A stretch of 64,000 nt of DNA from Lachnospiraceae bacterium (GTDB taxonomy: Bacteria; Bacillota; Clostridia; Lachnospirales; Lachnospiraceae). Below, piece after piece: positions 52,418-60,714 of the stretch (positions within the stretch are counted from its first letter, which is position 1; the number at the start of each line of letters is the position of its first letter). The stretch lies in contig SVEG01000008.1 of assembly GCA_015057505.1 (NCBI GenBank), forward strand, positions 72,682 to 136,681, in the 5' to 3' direction. The position numbers and the translations under genes were made by a program. Below the pieces are notes generated by a model that saw nothing but the letters and a program-made list of their open reading frames with translations, ran no database searches and had not been told where the DNA came from.

Positions 52418-53443
52418 TTAATTAAATCCAAAAATCTTCTGCGTTATTCCATAACAGAACACTCCGAATTTTCTTCCTGCCTTACCCGGAAGATTCATTA
52501 CTGTTCCCATAATTCCGTGTCTGAGTTTCTTGTATAATCGCTCATCCTTTTTCTTAATATCTTCCCAAAGAAGACGCTTCTTCTCAAGATTCTCTTCCGT
52601 TCCGGACTTAAGTGCCAAAACTGACGAAATAATCGTAATAATCTCTAAATAGTTATACATGTATTTTCTAAGCTTTTTCGCAGAAATAATCTTTTCATCA
52701 AGCAAATCATACTGTTCAAGCATAATCCTGTTAACCCTAAGCTGTTGGTCAATTCGCGAAATCATCACTTTTTCGTTTACAGACTGATCCTCTCGTCCGA
52801 TATAGTACCAATATAGGTTGGTATTGATATAATACATCTTTTTAACGTACGGAAACGGCTGATATGCAAAAATATTATCTACATAAAAGGTATGCTTCGG
52901 AAGCTGCAATCCGCTCTCTCTAAGCACCTCTGTACGATAAATAAGAGAATGCATGAGAAGATAATGACCTTTTATGACATATCTTACATCCTCCCAGCCT
53001 ATAACTTTATTCTGCGGAATCATACCCGTATACTTCATAACCTTTTTGTGTTTTGCACCATCCTTGTCATACACATAGTTGGCAATAACCATATCAAGCA
53101 TAGTATCAGGTGTCGAATGCTCTTCCAGTACCCTAAGCACTTCAAGAAGCGAATCTTTATCAACTTTATCGTCACTGTCAACGACTTTAAAATACAAACC
53201 TTCCGCATTGGCGAGTCCGAAATTGACTGCATCTCCGTGTCCGCCGTTTTCCTTGTTAACAAGCTTAACGATTCCGGGATACTTCTTTACAAGTTCCTCA
53301 CCTATCTCCCGTGTACGATCTTTTGAACCATCATTAACAATAATTATCTCTAACCTATCCCCACCGGGCAAAAGACTCTCAACACATTTCTCTACATATG
53401 CTTCCGAATTATAGCTCGGTATAGCAACAGATAATAGCTTCAT
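52418..53443 (-). CDS. Family 2 glycosyltransferase
   Basis: A 341-residue GT-A fold enzyme. SVAIPSYNSEAYVEKCVESLL and IIIVNDGSKDRT (nucleotide-sugar site, about 33-44), then VDSDDK (DxD metal motif, about 88-93) are visible. No membrane segment is seen, so it acts on the cytosolic side. The neighbour encodes UDP-galactopyranose mutase, 10 bases away, so a role in a galactofuranose-containing or other surface polysaccharide is likely. Confidence 0.93.
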   Translation of the reverse strand: MKLLSVAIPSYNSEAYVEKCVESLLPGGDRLEIIIVNDGSKDRTREIGEELVKKYPGIVKLVNKENGGHGDAVNFGLANAEGLYFKVVDSDDKVDKDSLLEVLRVLEEHSTPDTMLDMVIANYVYDKDGAKHKKVMKYTGMIPQNKVIGWEDVRYVIKGHYLLMHSLIYRTEVLRESGLQLPKHTFYVDNIFAYQPFPYVKKMYYINTNLYWYYIGREDQSVNEKVMISRIDQQLRVNRIMLEQYDLLDEKIISAKKLRKYMYNYLEIITIISSVLALKSGTEENLEKKRLLWEDIKKKDERLYKKLRHGIMGTVMNLPGKAGRKFGVFCYGITQKIFGFN

Positions 53444-53453
53444 AAGTGCCTCC

Positions 53454-55460
53454 TTACTTCACACGACCGAGCAGGCTATCTGCAAGTTCGAGTGCTTTAT
53501 CAACAATTCCGTCAATATTATAATATTTATATTCTGCAAGTCTTCCAAGCAGATAGAAGTTCGGATAATTCTCAAGCAAATTCTTATACTTCGAATAAAG
53601 TGCATTATTCTCATCGTTCATTATGGCATAATACGGTATCTGTGTCGAGCTGTTTTCATAAGGCACGGAATACTCTCTCATCACCGTAGTTCCCGCAACC
53701 TTCTGTCCCGTAAGCTTCTTAAACTCAGTGATTCTTGTATAATCCTCCGATACTGTATAATTGATTACGGCATTTTGCTGGAAGCTGTCCTGTTCAAAAT
53801 ATCCCCATTCAAAATTAAGCGAACGGTATGGAAGTCTTCCGAATCTGCAATCAAAAAATTCATCAACAGGTCCTGTAAAAATAACCTTCCCGTCAAATGG
53901 CTTGTCGTTAAAATATATCTTTTCGTCCTTAAGCTCTATTGCCGTTTTGGCATCTGCGTTAAGTCGAATCTTTATATTGTCATGCTTGAGAAGTTTCTCA
54001 AAAAGTGGTGTGAAACCATACTCCGGCATTCCCTGATATACATCCTGAAAATATCTGTTATCTCTTGATAAAACAACCGGGACTCTGGCAGTTACGGAAG
54101 GATCCACTTCTTCGGGACGCTGTCCCCATTGCTTCATTGTATATTTAAGAAAGATATTCTCGTAAACAAACTGTCCAACCTTCTTAACCGATTCGTCTTC
54201 GCTTTGCATAAGTTCAAGAATCGGAACTCTCTTACCATCTCCGTACTTTTCAAGAAGCTTTGCTTCAAGTATCTTAGCTTCATCTTCAGGAAAGACCTCA
54301 TAAAGAGTATTAATATTAAACGGAACCGGCACAATTCTGCCACCTATATTGGCACCAACCTCATGCGAATAATTATACCATGTGGTATATTTTGAAAGAT
54401 AATCATACACTCTCTTGGAATTCGTATGGAAAATATGTGGACCGTAATTATGAATCAATACACCGTGTCCGTCATATGAATCATAGCAGTTACCGCCTAT
54501 ATGAGCTCTTTTCTCCAGAATAAGCACCTTTTCATTGCCGTATTCTGCGAGCTCCCTTGCCACAACAGCACCCGCAAAACCCGCACCGATAATGATTGTG
54601 TCATACTTTTCTTCGACCACGGATACTTTTACCGTCTTTGCAATAGTAACAAACATAGCAGCTGCCACAACAAGTCCCACAATACACATAATAATATACT
54701 GCACATCCGTAAGCTTGTTAAAAGTCTCCGAATATGTCAATACCACTGAAATCGCATTAGCCGAAACATGAAAAACAACCGGAGCCAAAATAGTCTTATA
54801 ACGGTAATAAACCCAAGCCATAAGTACACCAAGCACAAAAGCATATATACCCTGTGGAACATTCATGTGATATATTGCAAAATAAACCGCAGAAACAAGA
54901 ATTGCCGGGACAACTCCCGCATAATACTTCATCCTGTTATATATAAGTCCCCTGAACATAAGCTCCTCTACAACAGGTATTACGAACACTACACCAATCA
55001 CGGTCCAAAACATTCCTCCGCCGTAAATAGCCTCTGCCGTATCTTCAAATCCACCGCCCCAGTTAATAATTCCCGTTATACTTATAAAAAGATTCATACC
55101 AATACATGCAAAAACTCCCATAACCGCAATAAAAAGAAACTTCCAAGGCTCAACTTTAGTATATTCTGCATGTTTTTCCTCGCGTATGCTTCGTCTCCTG
55201 TCTCCAAACATAAGCAATATAAAAATCGGCAGGGCAACAACACCTGCAATTACGGTTAACATAACTGCATGACTCATAATCCATTCTGTAGTCGTATTGA
55301 CAAGAAAATTCACATTGCCCGCCATTGCAGGATTATCTGCCGCAAGCAAAATCATATATCCGAGCATAACTACAAATTCAATAATAATACTGATTGTAAG
55401 AAATAAAAGCGGCGGATATATCACTCTCCAAAATTTTTTTATTAATCCTTCGTTTTTCAT
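53454..55460 (-). CDS. CPBP intramembrane protease fused to UDP-galactopyranose mutase
   Basis: A 668-residue fusion. Residues 1-275 are a CPBP (Abi/CAAX) protease-like membrane domain with about eight hydrophobic segments and the motif VVEELMFRG (about 163-171), then the His residues of YFAIYHMNVP and VFHVSANA. Residues 285-668 are a complete UDP-galactopyranose mutase: FAD loop IIIGAGFAGAVVA, GNCYDSYDG, YGPHIFHT, and the late YYNIDGIVDKAL. The mutase makes UDP-galactofuranose. The ATG at 55460 has GGAGG five bases upstream, and the frame is continuous across the junction. No such fusion is known to me. The GT2 gene follows by 10 bases. Confidence 0.92.
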   Translation of the reverse strand: MKNEGLIKKFWRVIYPPLLFLTISIIIEFVVMLGYMILLAADNPAMAGNVNFLVNTTTEWIMSHAVMLTVIAGVVALPIFILLMFGDRRRSIREEKHAEYTKVEPWKFLFIAVMGVFACIGMNLFISITGIINWGGGFEDTAEAIYGGGMFWTVIGVVFVIPVVEELMFRGLIYNRMKYYAGVVPAILVSAVYFAIYHMNVPQGIYAFVLGVLMAWVYYRYKTILAPVVFHVSANAISVVLTYSETFNKLTDVQYIIMCIVGLVVAAAMFVTIAKTVKVSVVEEKYDTIIIGAGFAGAVVARELAEYGNEKVLILEKRAHIGGNCYDSYDGHGVLIHNYGPHIFHTNSKRVYDYLSKYTTWYNYSHEVGANIGGRIVPVPFNINTLYEVFPEDEAKILEAKLLEKYGDGKRVPILELMQSEDESVKKVGQFVYENIFLKYTMKQWGQRPEEVDPSVTARVPVVLSRDNRYFQDVYQGMPEYGFTPLFEKLLKHDNIKIRLNADAKTAIELKDEKIYFNDKPFDGKVIFTGPVDEFFDCRFGRLPYRSLNFEWGYFEQDSFQQNAVINYTVSEDYTRITEFKKLTGQKVAGTTVMREYSVPYENSSTQIPYYAIMNDENNALYSKYKNLLENYPNFYLLGRLAEYKYYNIDGIVDKALELADSLLGRVK

Positions 55461-55563
55461 AACTGCCTCCATCGTTAAAGCAGAAACTCCCCTGCCAAAA
55501 ATAATTAACTTACTGAAAATACAATAAATATTTTACCACATTCCCTAAAAAAACACCATAGTT

Positions 55564-56826
55564 TTAAGTTAATTCAGCAATTCTTGTAACTCCTACATAT
55601 AACTGCGAAATCTTATACCATGTCCTAAAGTCCACAATTCCCGTCTGCGGCAATCCGAAAATAGACTGAAATTCTCTTACCGCTGCCTGCGTATTTTCTC
55701 CAAAAACTCCGTCTGCAGCAATCCTTGGAATAGCTGTGTACACCTCGGCTATCCTGTCAAGCTGCTCCTGAAGTTGGCGAACCTTGTCACCTGTCACCCC
55801 TATATCAAGATTATATCCCGGCCAGGAAGACGGAATTCCCGCTATCTGTTCTGCTGTATTGATGTATATGGACTCCCCATAAAAATGTCTCAGAATTTCT
55901 ATCGGACTATATCCCTGGTCTCCCAGACTTTTTGAGCCCCATTGTGTCATCCAGTTCGGGCATGTTACCTTTCTTCCGTCACAATACTGTGTAAGGATAG
56001 GCTGTTTTACATCCGGTCTTGAAAGATACTGGTCGAATATTTCATCTACAAGAAGTGATATGTTCTCAAAAATTGTCTGTCCGTATATCCATTTATGATC
56101 ATACGCCGTTGAAGAAGTAATCGTGAAATCAAAGCCTCTGTTACGATACCACTCCGTATACACCCTATTAAGTGTAAATGACATTATTGCAAGAATGTTT
56201 GCTACAAGAGTTGACTCCGGCCATGTTGCATATACCTCACAGGAAGCCACATTTTTTATATAATCACGATACGGCACATAATAATTGGTTGCCGTTGTGT
56301 CATTCGGCGAACCGTCATGTACAATTACTGTCTCCGGCACCACAACCCTGCTAAGTACGATTTCCCCGCTCTCTCCAAGCGGTTTTATTTCAGGCTCTGC
56401 TATTTTAGCCGGATAATTACCATATAAAGTATTCGGCAATATCACTATGTCGCTTCCCTGAGATATTGCCGACGAAACAAGATTTGCATTCTGTACAGAA
56501 CGTGTATTAGGAAGAATCTCGGTACCGACAATCTCAAGCGGTGCAAAGTCTTCTGCGGTAATCCTTAAAGTATATTCCGAATACGGCTGTTCAATCCCCG
56601 GATTCAAACTATACTCAAGCGGAGGTGTAAGAAGATTTATCGGCTCTGTTCTTCCCGATGAATTAGTAACCAACTCTTCAAGTACATTACTCGGCTCTCC
56701 CGTATATGAAATCTGTACTCTCGCATTCTCGACAGGCCTGTTATTTTCCGACAAAACAACTACCTGCAAACTTCCTCTCGATTCACTTCCTCCCTGCTGT
56801 AACATTTTAACCGTATTTTTGCTCAT
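55564..56826 (-). CDS. SpoIID/LytB-like domain protein with peptidoglycan-binding domain
   Basis: A 420-residue protein. The first 100 residues form a carboxypeptidase-regulatory or Ig-like beta domain (LQVVVLSENNRPVENARVQI). A SpoIID-like region follows, with YVPYRDYIKNVASCEVYATW and ILAIMSFTLNRVY, ending at about 330. The C-terminus (about 340-405) is a PG_binding_1 domain with GDKVRQLQEQLDRIA and AADGVFGENTQAAVREFQ. No signal peptide is visible, which is odd for a wall-binding protein and may point to use in the forespore or release by lysis. The ATG at 56826 follows CGAGGA. Confidence 0.82.
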   Translation of the reverse strand: MSKNTVKMLQQGGSESRGSLQVVVLSENNRPVENARVQISYTGEPSNVLEELVTNSSGRTEPINLLTPPLEYSLNPGIEQPYSEYTLRITAEDFAPLEIVGTEILPNTRSVQNANLVSSAISQGSDIVILPNTLYGNYPAKIAEPEIKPLGESGEIVLSRVVVPETVIVHDGSPNDTTATNYYVPYRDYIKNVASCEVYATWPESTLVANILAIMSFTLNRVYTEWYRNRGFDFTITSSTAYDHKWIYGQTIFENISLLVDEIFDQYLSRPDVKQPILTQYCDGRKVTCPNWMTQWGSKSLGDQGYSPIEILRHFYGESIYINTAEQIAGIPSSWPGYNLDIGVTGDKVRQLQEQLDRIAEVYTAIPRIAADGVFGENTQAAVREFQSIFGLPQTGIVDFRTWYKISQLYVGVTRIAELT

Positions 56827-57018
56827 AAATCCTCGCATATTTTTTTGATACAGTATATGACGTATAATAATAAAACTTTCCTTTTGAAACTTTTTCTTTT
56901 CACTTGCAAAAATTACTTTTAAGTTACATTTTATTCAAAAACAACTGGACATTAACTAAAAAATTCATTACAATAACAAGTAGATAATTATAACTTTTTT
57001 AACGAATCGAGGACTACT

Positions 57019-58224
57019 ATGAGCGAACAGGTTGTTTACGTTAATATGCTTGGTGAATTTGCTATACGCGTCGGAGACAAGATTATAAGCGATCAGGCCA
57101 ATCATTCTAAAAAGATGTGGAATATACTGGAGTACTTAATTGCATTCCGTAAAAAAGAGATTTCACAAAATGACTTAATAGATTTACTTTGGGAGGATGA
57201 AGGCAGCACCAATCCCAACGGTGCACTTAAGACTTTAATGCATCGTGTTCGTAATCTTCTTAAAGCACTTGAGGCTGACGATATGAATTTTATCGTTCAG
57301 AGTCGCAGAACCTATGCATGGAACAATTCTCTTCCATGCATTGTTGATGCAGATGAATTTGAGATGCTTTACAAGGAAGGGCTCGCAATTACTGATAATG
57401 ATGATTTGCGTCTTGCCAAATTCCGCAAAGCCATTTCCATATATAAAGGTGATTTTCTTCCTAAAACAAGCCATGAAACATGGGTAGTTCCGCTTGCAGC
57501 TTACTACCATACAATGTATCTTAAGCTTGTTAAAGATACTATTGAGTTGCTCACCAAAAAGCAGGAATTTGAAGATATCGCCAATATATGCTGGCAGGCA
57601 ATAACCATTGACCAATTTGACGAAGATTTACATTATCAGTTGATTTATGCTTTATATCGTTCCAATAACCAGCACGCTGCTCTTAAGCAATACTCTACCA
57701 CTACGGATTTGTTCTTTGAGAAGTTTGGTATTACACCTTCAGAGAAGCTGCAATCCCTTTACAAAGAAATTGTTAAGACAAGCAAGGATATTGAAACTGA
57801 CCTCAACACCATTAAGGACAATCTTCGTGAGCAGCAGAAAAAGACAGGTGCTTTTTACTGTGAATATGAATTCTTCAAGGATATTTACCGTCTTGAAGCG
57901 CGTTCTGCAGAAAGAACCGGAAATTCAATTTATTTATGCCTTATGACTATTACCACTCCATCCGGCAACCAACCGCCGCTTAACAATCTTAAAAAGGCGA
58001 TGGACAAGCTCAAATCCTGCATATTTAATTCGCTTCGTTCAAGTGATATCTTTTCAAGGTACAGTGTATCACAATACATACTTATGTTACCGACTACATC
58101 CTATGAATCAGGCGAGCGCGTTCTTAAGCGTATCGCAGGTGAATTCCAGAAATCTAACAGCAATGACCGTATTATTCTTCAATACAAATTACAGCCATTG
58201 GAACCCGTTAGTAAGACCGAATAA
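57019..58224 (+). CDS. BTAD-type transcriptional regulator with GGDEF-like C-terminus
   Basis: A 401-residue protein. An OmpR-like winged helix (about 1-95; NHSKKMWNILEYLIAFRKKE) is followed by a bacterial transcriptional activator (BTAD) helical repeat domain (about 100-250; LLTKKQEFEDIANICWQAIT). The C-terminal 120 residues have the length and predicted fold of a GGDEF domain (TGAFYCEYEFFKDIYRLEAR, later SSDIFSRYSVSQYILML), but the GG(D/E)EF site is lost: YSVSQY stands where YGGDEF would be. So it cannot make c-di-GMP and may sense a ligand. It is divergent from the peptidoglycan-binding gene. Confidence 0.86.
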   Translation: MSEQVVYVNMLGEFAIRVGDKIISDQANHSKKMWNILEYLIAFRKKEISQNDLIDLLWEDEGSTNPNGALKTLMHRVRNLLKALEADDMNFIVQSRRTYAWNNSLPCIVDADEFEMLYKEGLAITDNDDLRLAKFRKAISIYKGDFLPKTSHETWVVPLAAYYHTMYLKLVKDTIELLTKKQEFEDIANICWQAITIDQFDEDLHYQLIYALYRSNNQHAALKQYSTTTDLFFEKFGITPSEKLQSLYKEIVKTSKDIETDLNTIKDNLREQQKKTGAFYCEYEFFKDIYRLEARSAERTGNSIYLCLMTITTPSGNQPPLNNLKKAMDKLKSCIFNSLRSSDIFSRYSVSQYILMLPTTSYESGERVLKRIAGEFQKSNSNDRIILQYKLQPLEPVSKTE

Positions 58225-58230
58225 TTATTA

Positions 58231-58264
58231 AAGGGGTCTCTCGGAAGTTTCCGCGAGACCCCTT
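58231..58264 (+). terminator. Terminator after the BTAD regulator gene
   Basis: AAGGGGTCTC and GAGACCCCTT arms followed by ATTTTA. It lies only 28 bases before the next gene. Confidence 0.85.
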
Positions 58265-58291
58265 ATTTTACATTTTGAGGTGATATATCCT

Positions 58292-59752
58292 ATGAAAAAC
58301 TTACGATTTTTTAGAGAACCGTTGCTTATATGCGCAGGCACAATATGTCTTTTTATTATTTCTGACATAAAAGATGTACTCTTATGTATTTTAGTGGCTG
58401 TTGTGTTTGGAATAATTTTCTTTTTACTTCGCAAGTTCTTTAATCAGAAAATAAATAAGCTTATCCGAAGGCTCCTGCCCGAAAAGGAACTCTCTCCCGG
58501 CGACACCATAATACTCAATCCTTCCGAGATTCTTCCGGCAGATAGTGTACTTCTTGACTCTTGTGCACTTTTTTCGCCGGTATTTACAACTCCGGGGACG
58601 ACTCCTACAGAATTTTTGCAGGGCGACGATATTCCAAGCGGTTACCGCCTTCTATCAGAAGAACCCGTCACCTTAAATGTAACAACTCACTACGATAATA
58701 GTACCTTTACCAAATACATACATGCTTTTAAAGCTAATTCAGGTAAATCAACAGACAATTTGTTTGCACTGTTCTTTGATAAATTACAGCTTTATTCCTT
58801 ACAAAAGGGAGTCCTTATTTCAGACAATCTCAAAAAGATTGCCAAAACAAAAGCTTTTTATGTTGCTAAATCAGCAATTATCAAATCTTCCGAATACAAT
58901 ATAACTGCGGTTTGTCCTGCTAAATCCAAGATAAATAAAGACAGCCTTCTCCGTTACGCTGCACAAGCCGAGATTCCTTATGCCCATACCGGCATAGGCA
59001 ATATTCTGATTAAAGCATGCAATTCCGAAGTTCTTCTGTCTGCTGTTGAACATACAGAAAAATATCCCGAACTTGGCATTGTAACCAAATACAAAAAAGA
59101 CACAATCCACGCAGGTTGCAAGGAATTCTTTACAACTTCAGGAATCAACAAACTTCCGAAATTTGATGATATTGAAGCAACATCAGGTGTAAACGACACA
59201 TTTATTTATATAGCACTCAACAATTCTTATATTGGCTATATTGTTCTAAATGCACCACTTAAAAATTCATATAATGACTTTCTCAATTATATAACCAAGA
59301 AAAAATTATTTATGAAGGTTGTTTCTCACAACTCACCCGACGAAGCAGATTCACTTGTTGCCACAAGAAGCCGTCTGCAAAAAAAATGCCGGACATCCTA
59401 TGTAGCATATATCGATTCCAAACCGACCGATTCTACACTCCAAAGATTGTCCGACTATAATGTTTTTCTTGGTCCCGGCAGCTATTGTCCGGAGAATGAT
59501 TTTTGTGATGTTACAATTATTCCTAACAGTTTCAAAACGTTGCTTAGAACAATCACTCTCGCCAAAAAAGTATGTTTTACGGCTAACTTCTATACCATAC
59601 TTCTACCACTTATAAAGTTTGGTTTCATAACCGCCGGCTTTTTGCTTCCGGGCATACAAATATGGCACGCTGTTTTGGCGGCAGGCATTATTAACACCAC
59701 ACTAATTAAAGTATACGATTTCTTCTTTAGGCTGTTCACAAGATTCAACTGA
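58292..59752 (+). CDS. Catalytically degenerate P-type ATPase homologue
   Basis: A 486-residue protein with two membrane segments at the start (about 12-48) and two at the end (about 434-480). Between them the order of the actuator, phosphorylation and nucleotide domains of a P1B-type (heavy metal) ATPase can be followed: LSPGDTIILNPSEILPADSV is a good match to the actuator start. But every catalytic site is altered: TPGTTPTEF (100-108) for TGES, VAKSAIIKSS (191-200) for DKTGTLT, VVSHNSPDEAD for TGD, and YIDSKPTDSTL (373-383) for GDGxNDxP. The metal-binding CPC membrane helices are absent. It cannot pump. The ATG at 58292 has GAGGTGA eight bases upstream. The frame is intact. It ends 51 bases inside the convergent GTPase gene. 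Confidence 0.82.
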   Translation: MKNLRFFREPLLICAGTICLFIISDIKDVLLCILVAVVFGIIFFLLRKFFNQKINKLIRRLLPEKELSPGDTIILNPSEILPADSVLLDSCALFSPVFTTPGTTPTEFLQGDDIPSGYRLLSEEPVTLNVTTHYDNSTFTKYIHAFKANSGKSTDNLFALFFDKLQLYSLQKGVLISDNLKKIAKTKAFYVAKSAIIKSSEYNITAVCPAKSKINKDSLLRYAAQAEIPYAHTGIGNILIKACNSEVLLSAVEHTEKYPELGIVTKYKKDTIHAGCKEFFTTSGINKLPKFDDIEATSGVNDTFIYIALNNSYIGYIVLNAPLKNSYNDFLNYITKKKLFMKVVSHNSPDEADSLVATRSRLQKKCRTSYVAYIDSKPTDSTLQRLSDYNVFLGPGSYCPENDFCDVTIIPNSFKTLLRTITLAKKVCFTANFYTILLPLIKFGFITAGFLLPGIQIWHAVLAAGIINTTLIKVYDFFFRLFTRFN

Positions 59753-60646
59753 TTTAGCGCTAAAGACAGGCAACATACGTTTTTCACGTGGATCAAATTC
59801 GCAGTTAACCACAGCTTCGATTTTGATCCACTGTTTTTTCTTAAGGCGATTAACAAGGATTACATCGCCGCGACACGGAATTCCAATAAAAGCAATATCG
59901 TCCGCGCAACAAGTCATAGCAAAACGTCCCGGTACAAACACTCCACTCGGAAGCTGCTCTGACTTATAAACCTGTGCCGTAAAAGCTACAGTCTTACCGT
60001 CGTACTTCTCTGCATCATCCATTATGTCTACATAGAAAATTCCGAAATCCTCATCTTCTATCTCGATAACATCCGCATCAAGCTCGTACGGAAGACTCTC
60101 ATCCGGCTGTACCGGTGAACCGTCAGCATTTTCAAAATATACTTCACATCTCGGGTTAATAGCCTTAACACTTCTTCTGTAAGATGCCTTGGGTGTATCC
60201 GGAAGACAGCGATTGAAAATAACCATATCCGCGTCAGAGAACTGCTCCATAACCTGTGAACGCATATTGTTAAGATACAGTGAAAATGTAGCCGCACAAA
60301 CTGTTGTGATAATCTGCACAACCTCCCACTTTCTCGGCATCGTCATGTTATAAAGCTTCTCCATTCTCCACATTCCGTTATATTCGATAATTACTCGCTC
60401 CGGCTTGTATTTCTTATTGCACTCCGCAAGAAACTCACCCGTAAAAGCTTCCTCGTCTTCAACCGGCACAATTACTGTATTAACTTTTGCAAGTTCTGCC
60501 TCGTCATACTCCTCGATGCCTTCCTCGCAAAGGAAAAGTAAAGTCTTCTTACCGTTGGAAAATCCGGGATCTGAAAGTGTATCATTCATAAATAAAGTCT
60601 TACCGCTCTCCAAAAAGCCCGCGATAACAAATACAGGTATTCCCAT
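59702..60646 (-). CDS. CobW-like GTPase with TIGR03943-like C-terminus
   Basis: A 314-residue protein. The P-loop VIAGFLESGKTLFMND (about 7-22) and the switch and base-binding strand region (VIIEYNG, VIFNRC) identify the COG0523/CobW group. The last 120 residues (DFGIFYVDIMDDAEKYDGKTVAFTAQVYK) form a beta-rich domain like the one in YcgQ/TIGR03943 proteins linked to zinc uptake. It lacks the CxCC motif. Function: probably a GTP-driven metal-handling protein; the metal is inferred to be zinc from the family and the neighbour. Starts at ATG 60646 with AGAGGAG. Confidence 0.85.
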   Translation of the reverse strand: MGIPVFVIAGFLESGKTLFMNDTLSDPGFSNGKKTLLFLCEEGIEEYDEAELAKVNTVIVPVEDEEAFTGEFLAECNKKYKPERVIIEYNGMWRMEKLYNMTMPRKWEVVQIITTVCAATFSLYLNNMRSQVMEQFSDADMVIFNRCLPDTPKASYRRSVKAINPRCEVYFENADGSPVQPDESLPYELDADVIEIEDEDFGIFYVDIMDDAEKYDGKTVAFTAQVYKSEQLPSGVFVPGRFAMTCCADDIAFIGIPCRGDVILVNRLKKKQWIKIEAVVNCEFDPREKRMLPVFSAKSVESCEQPKEEIVYFN

Positions 60647-60714
60647 AATTTTTCTCCTCTATCATTTGATAAAGGCTGTCAGCCTAAAGCAAAACAGCCC
60701 AATTATACATAAAA

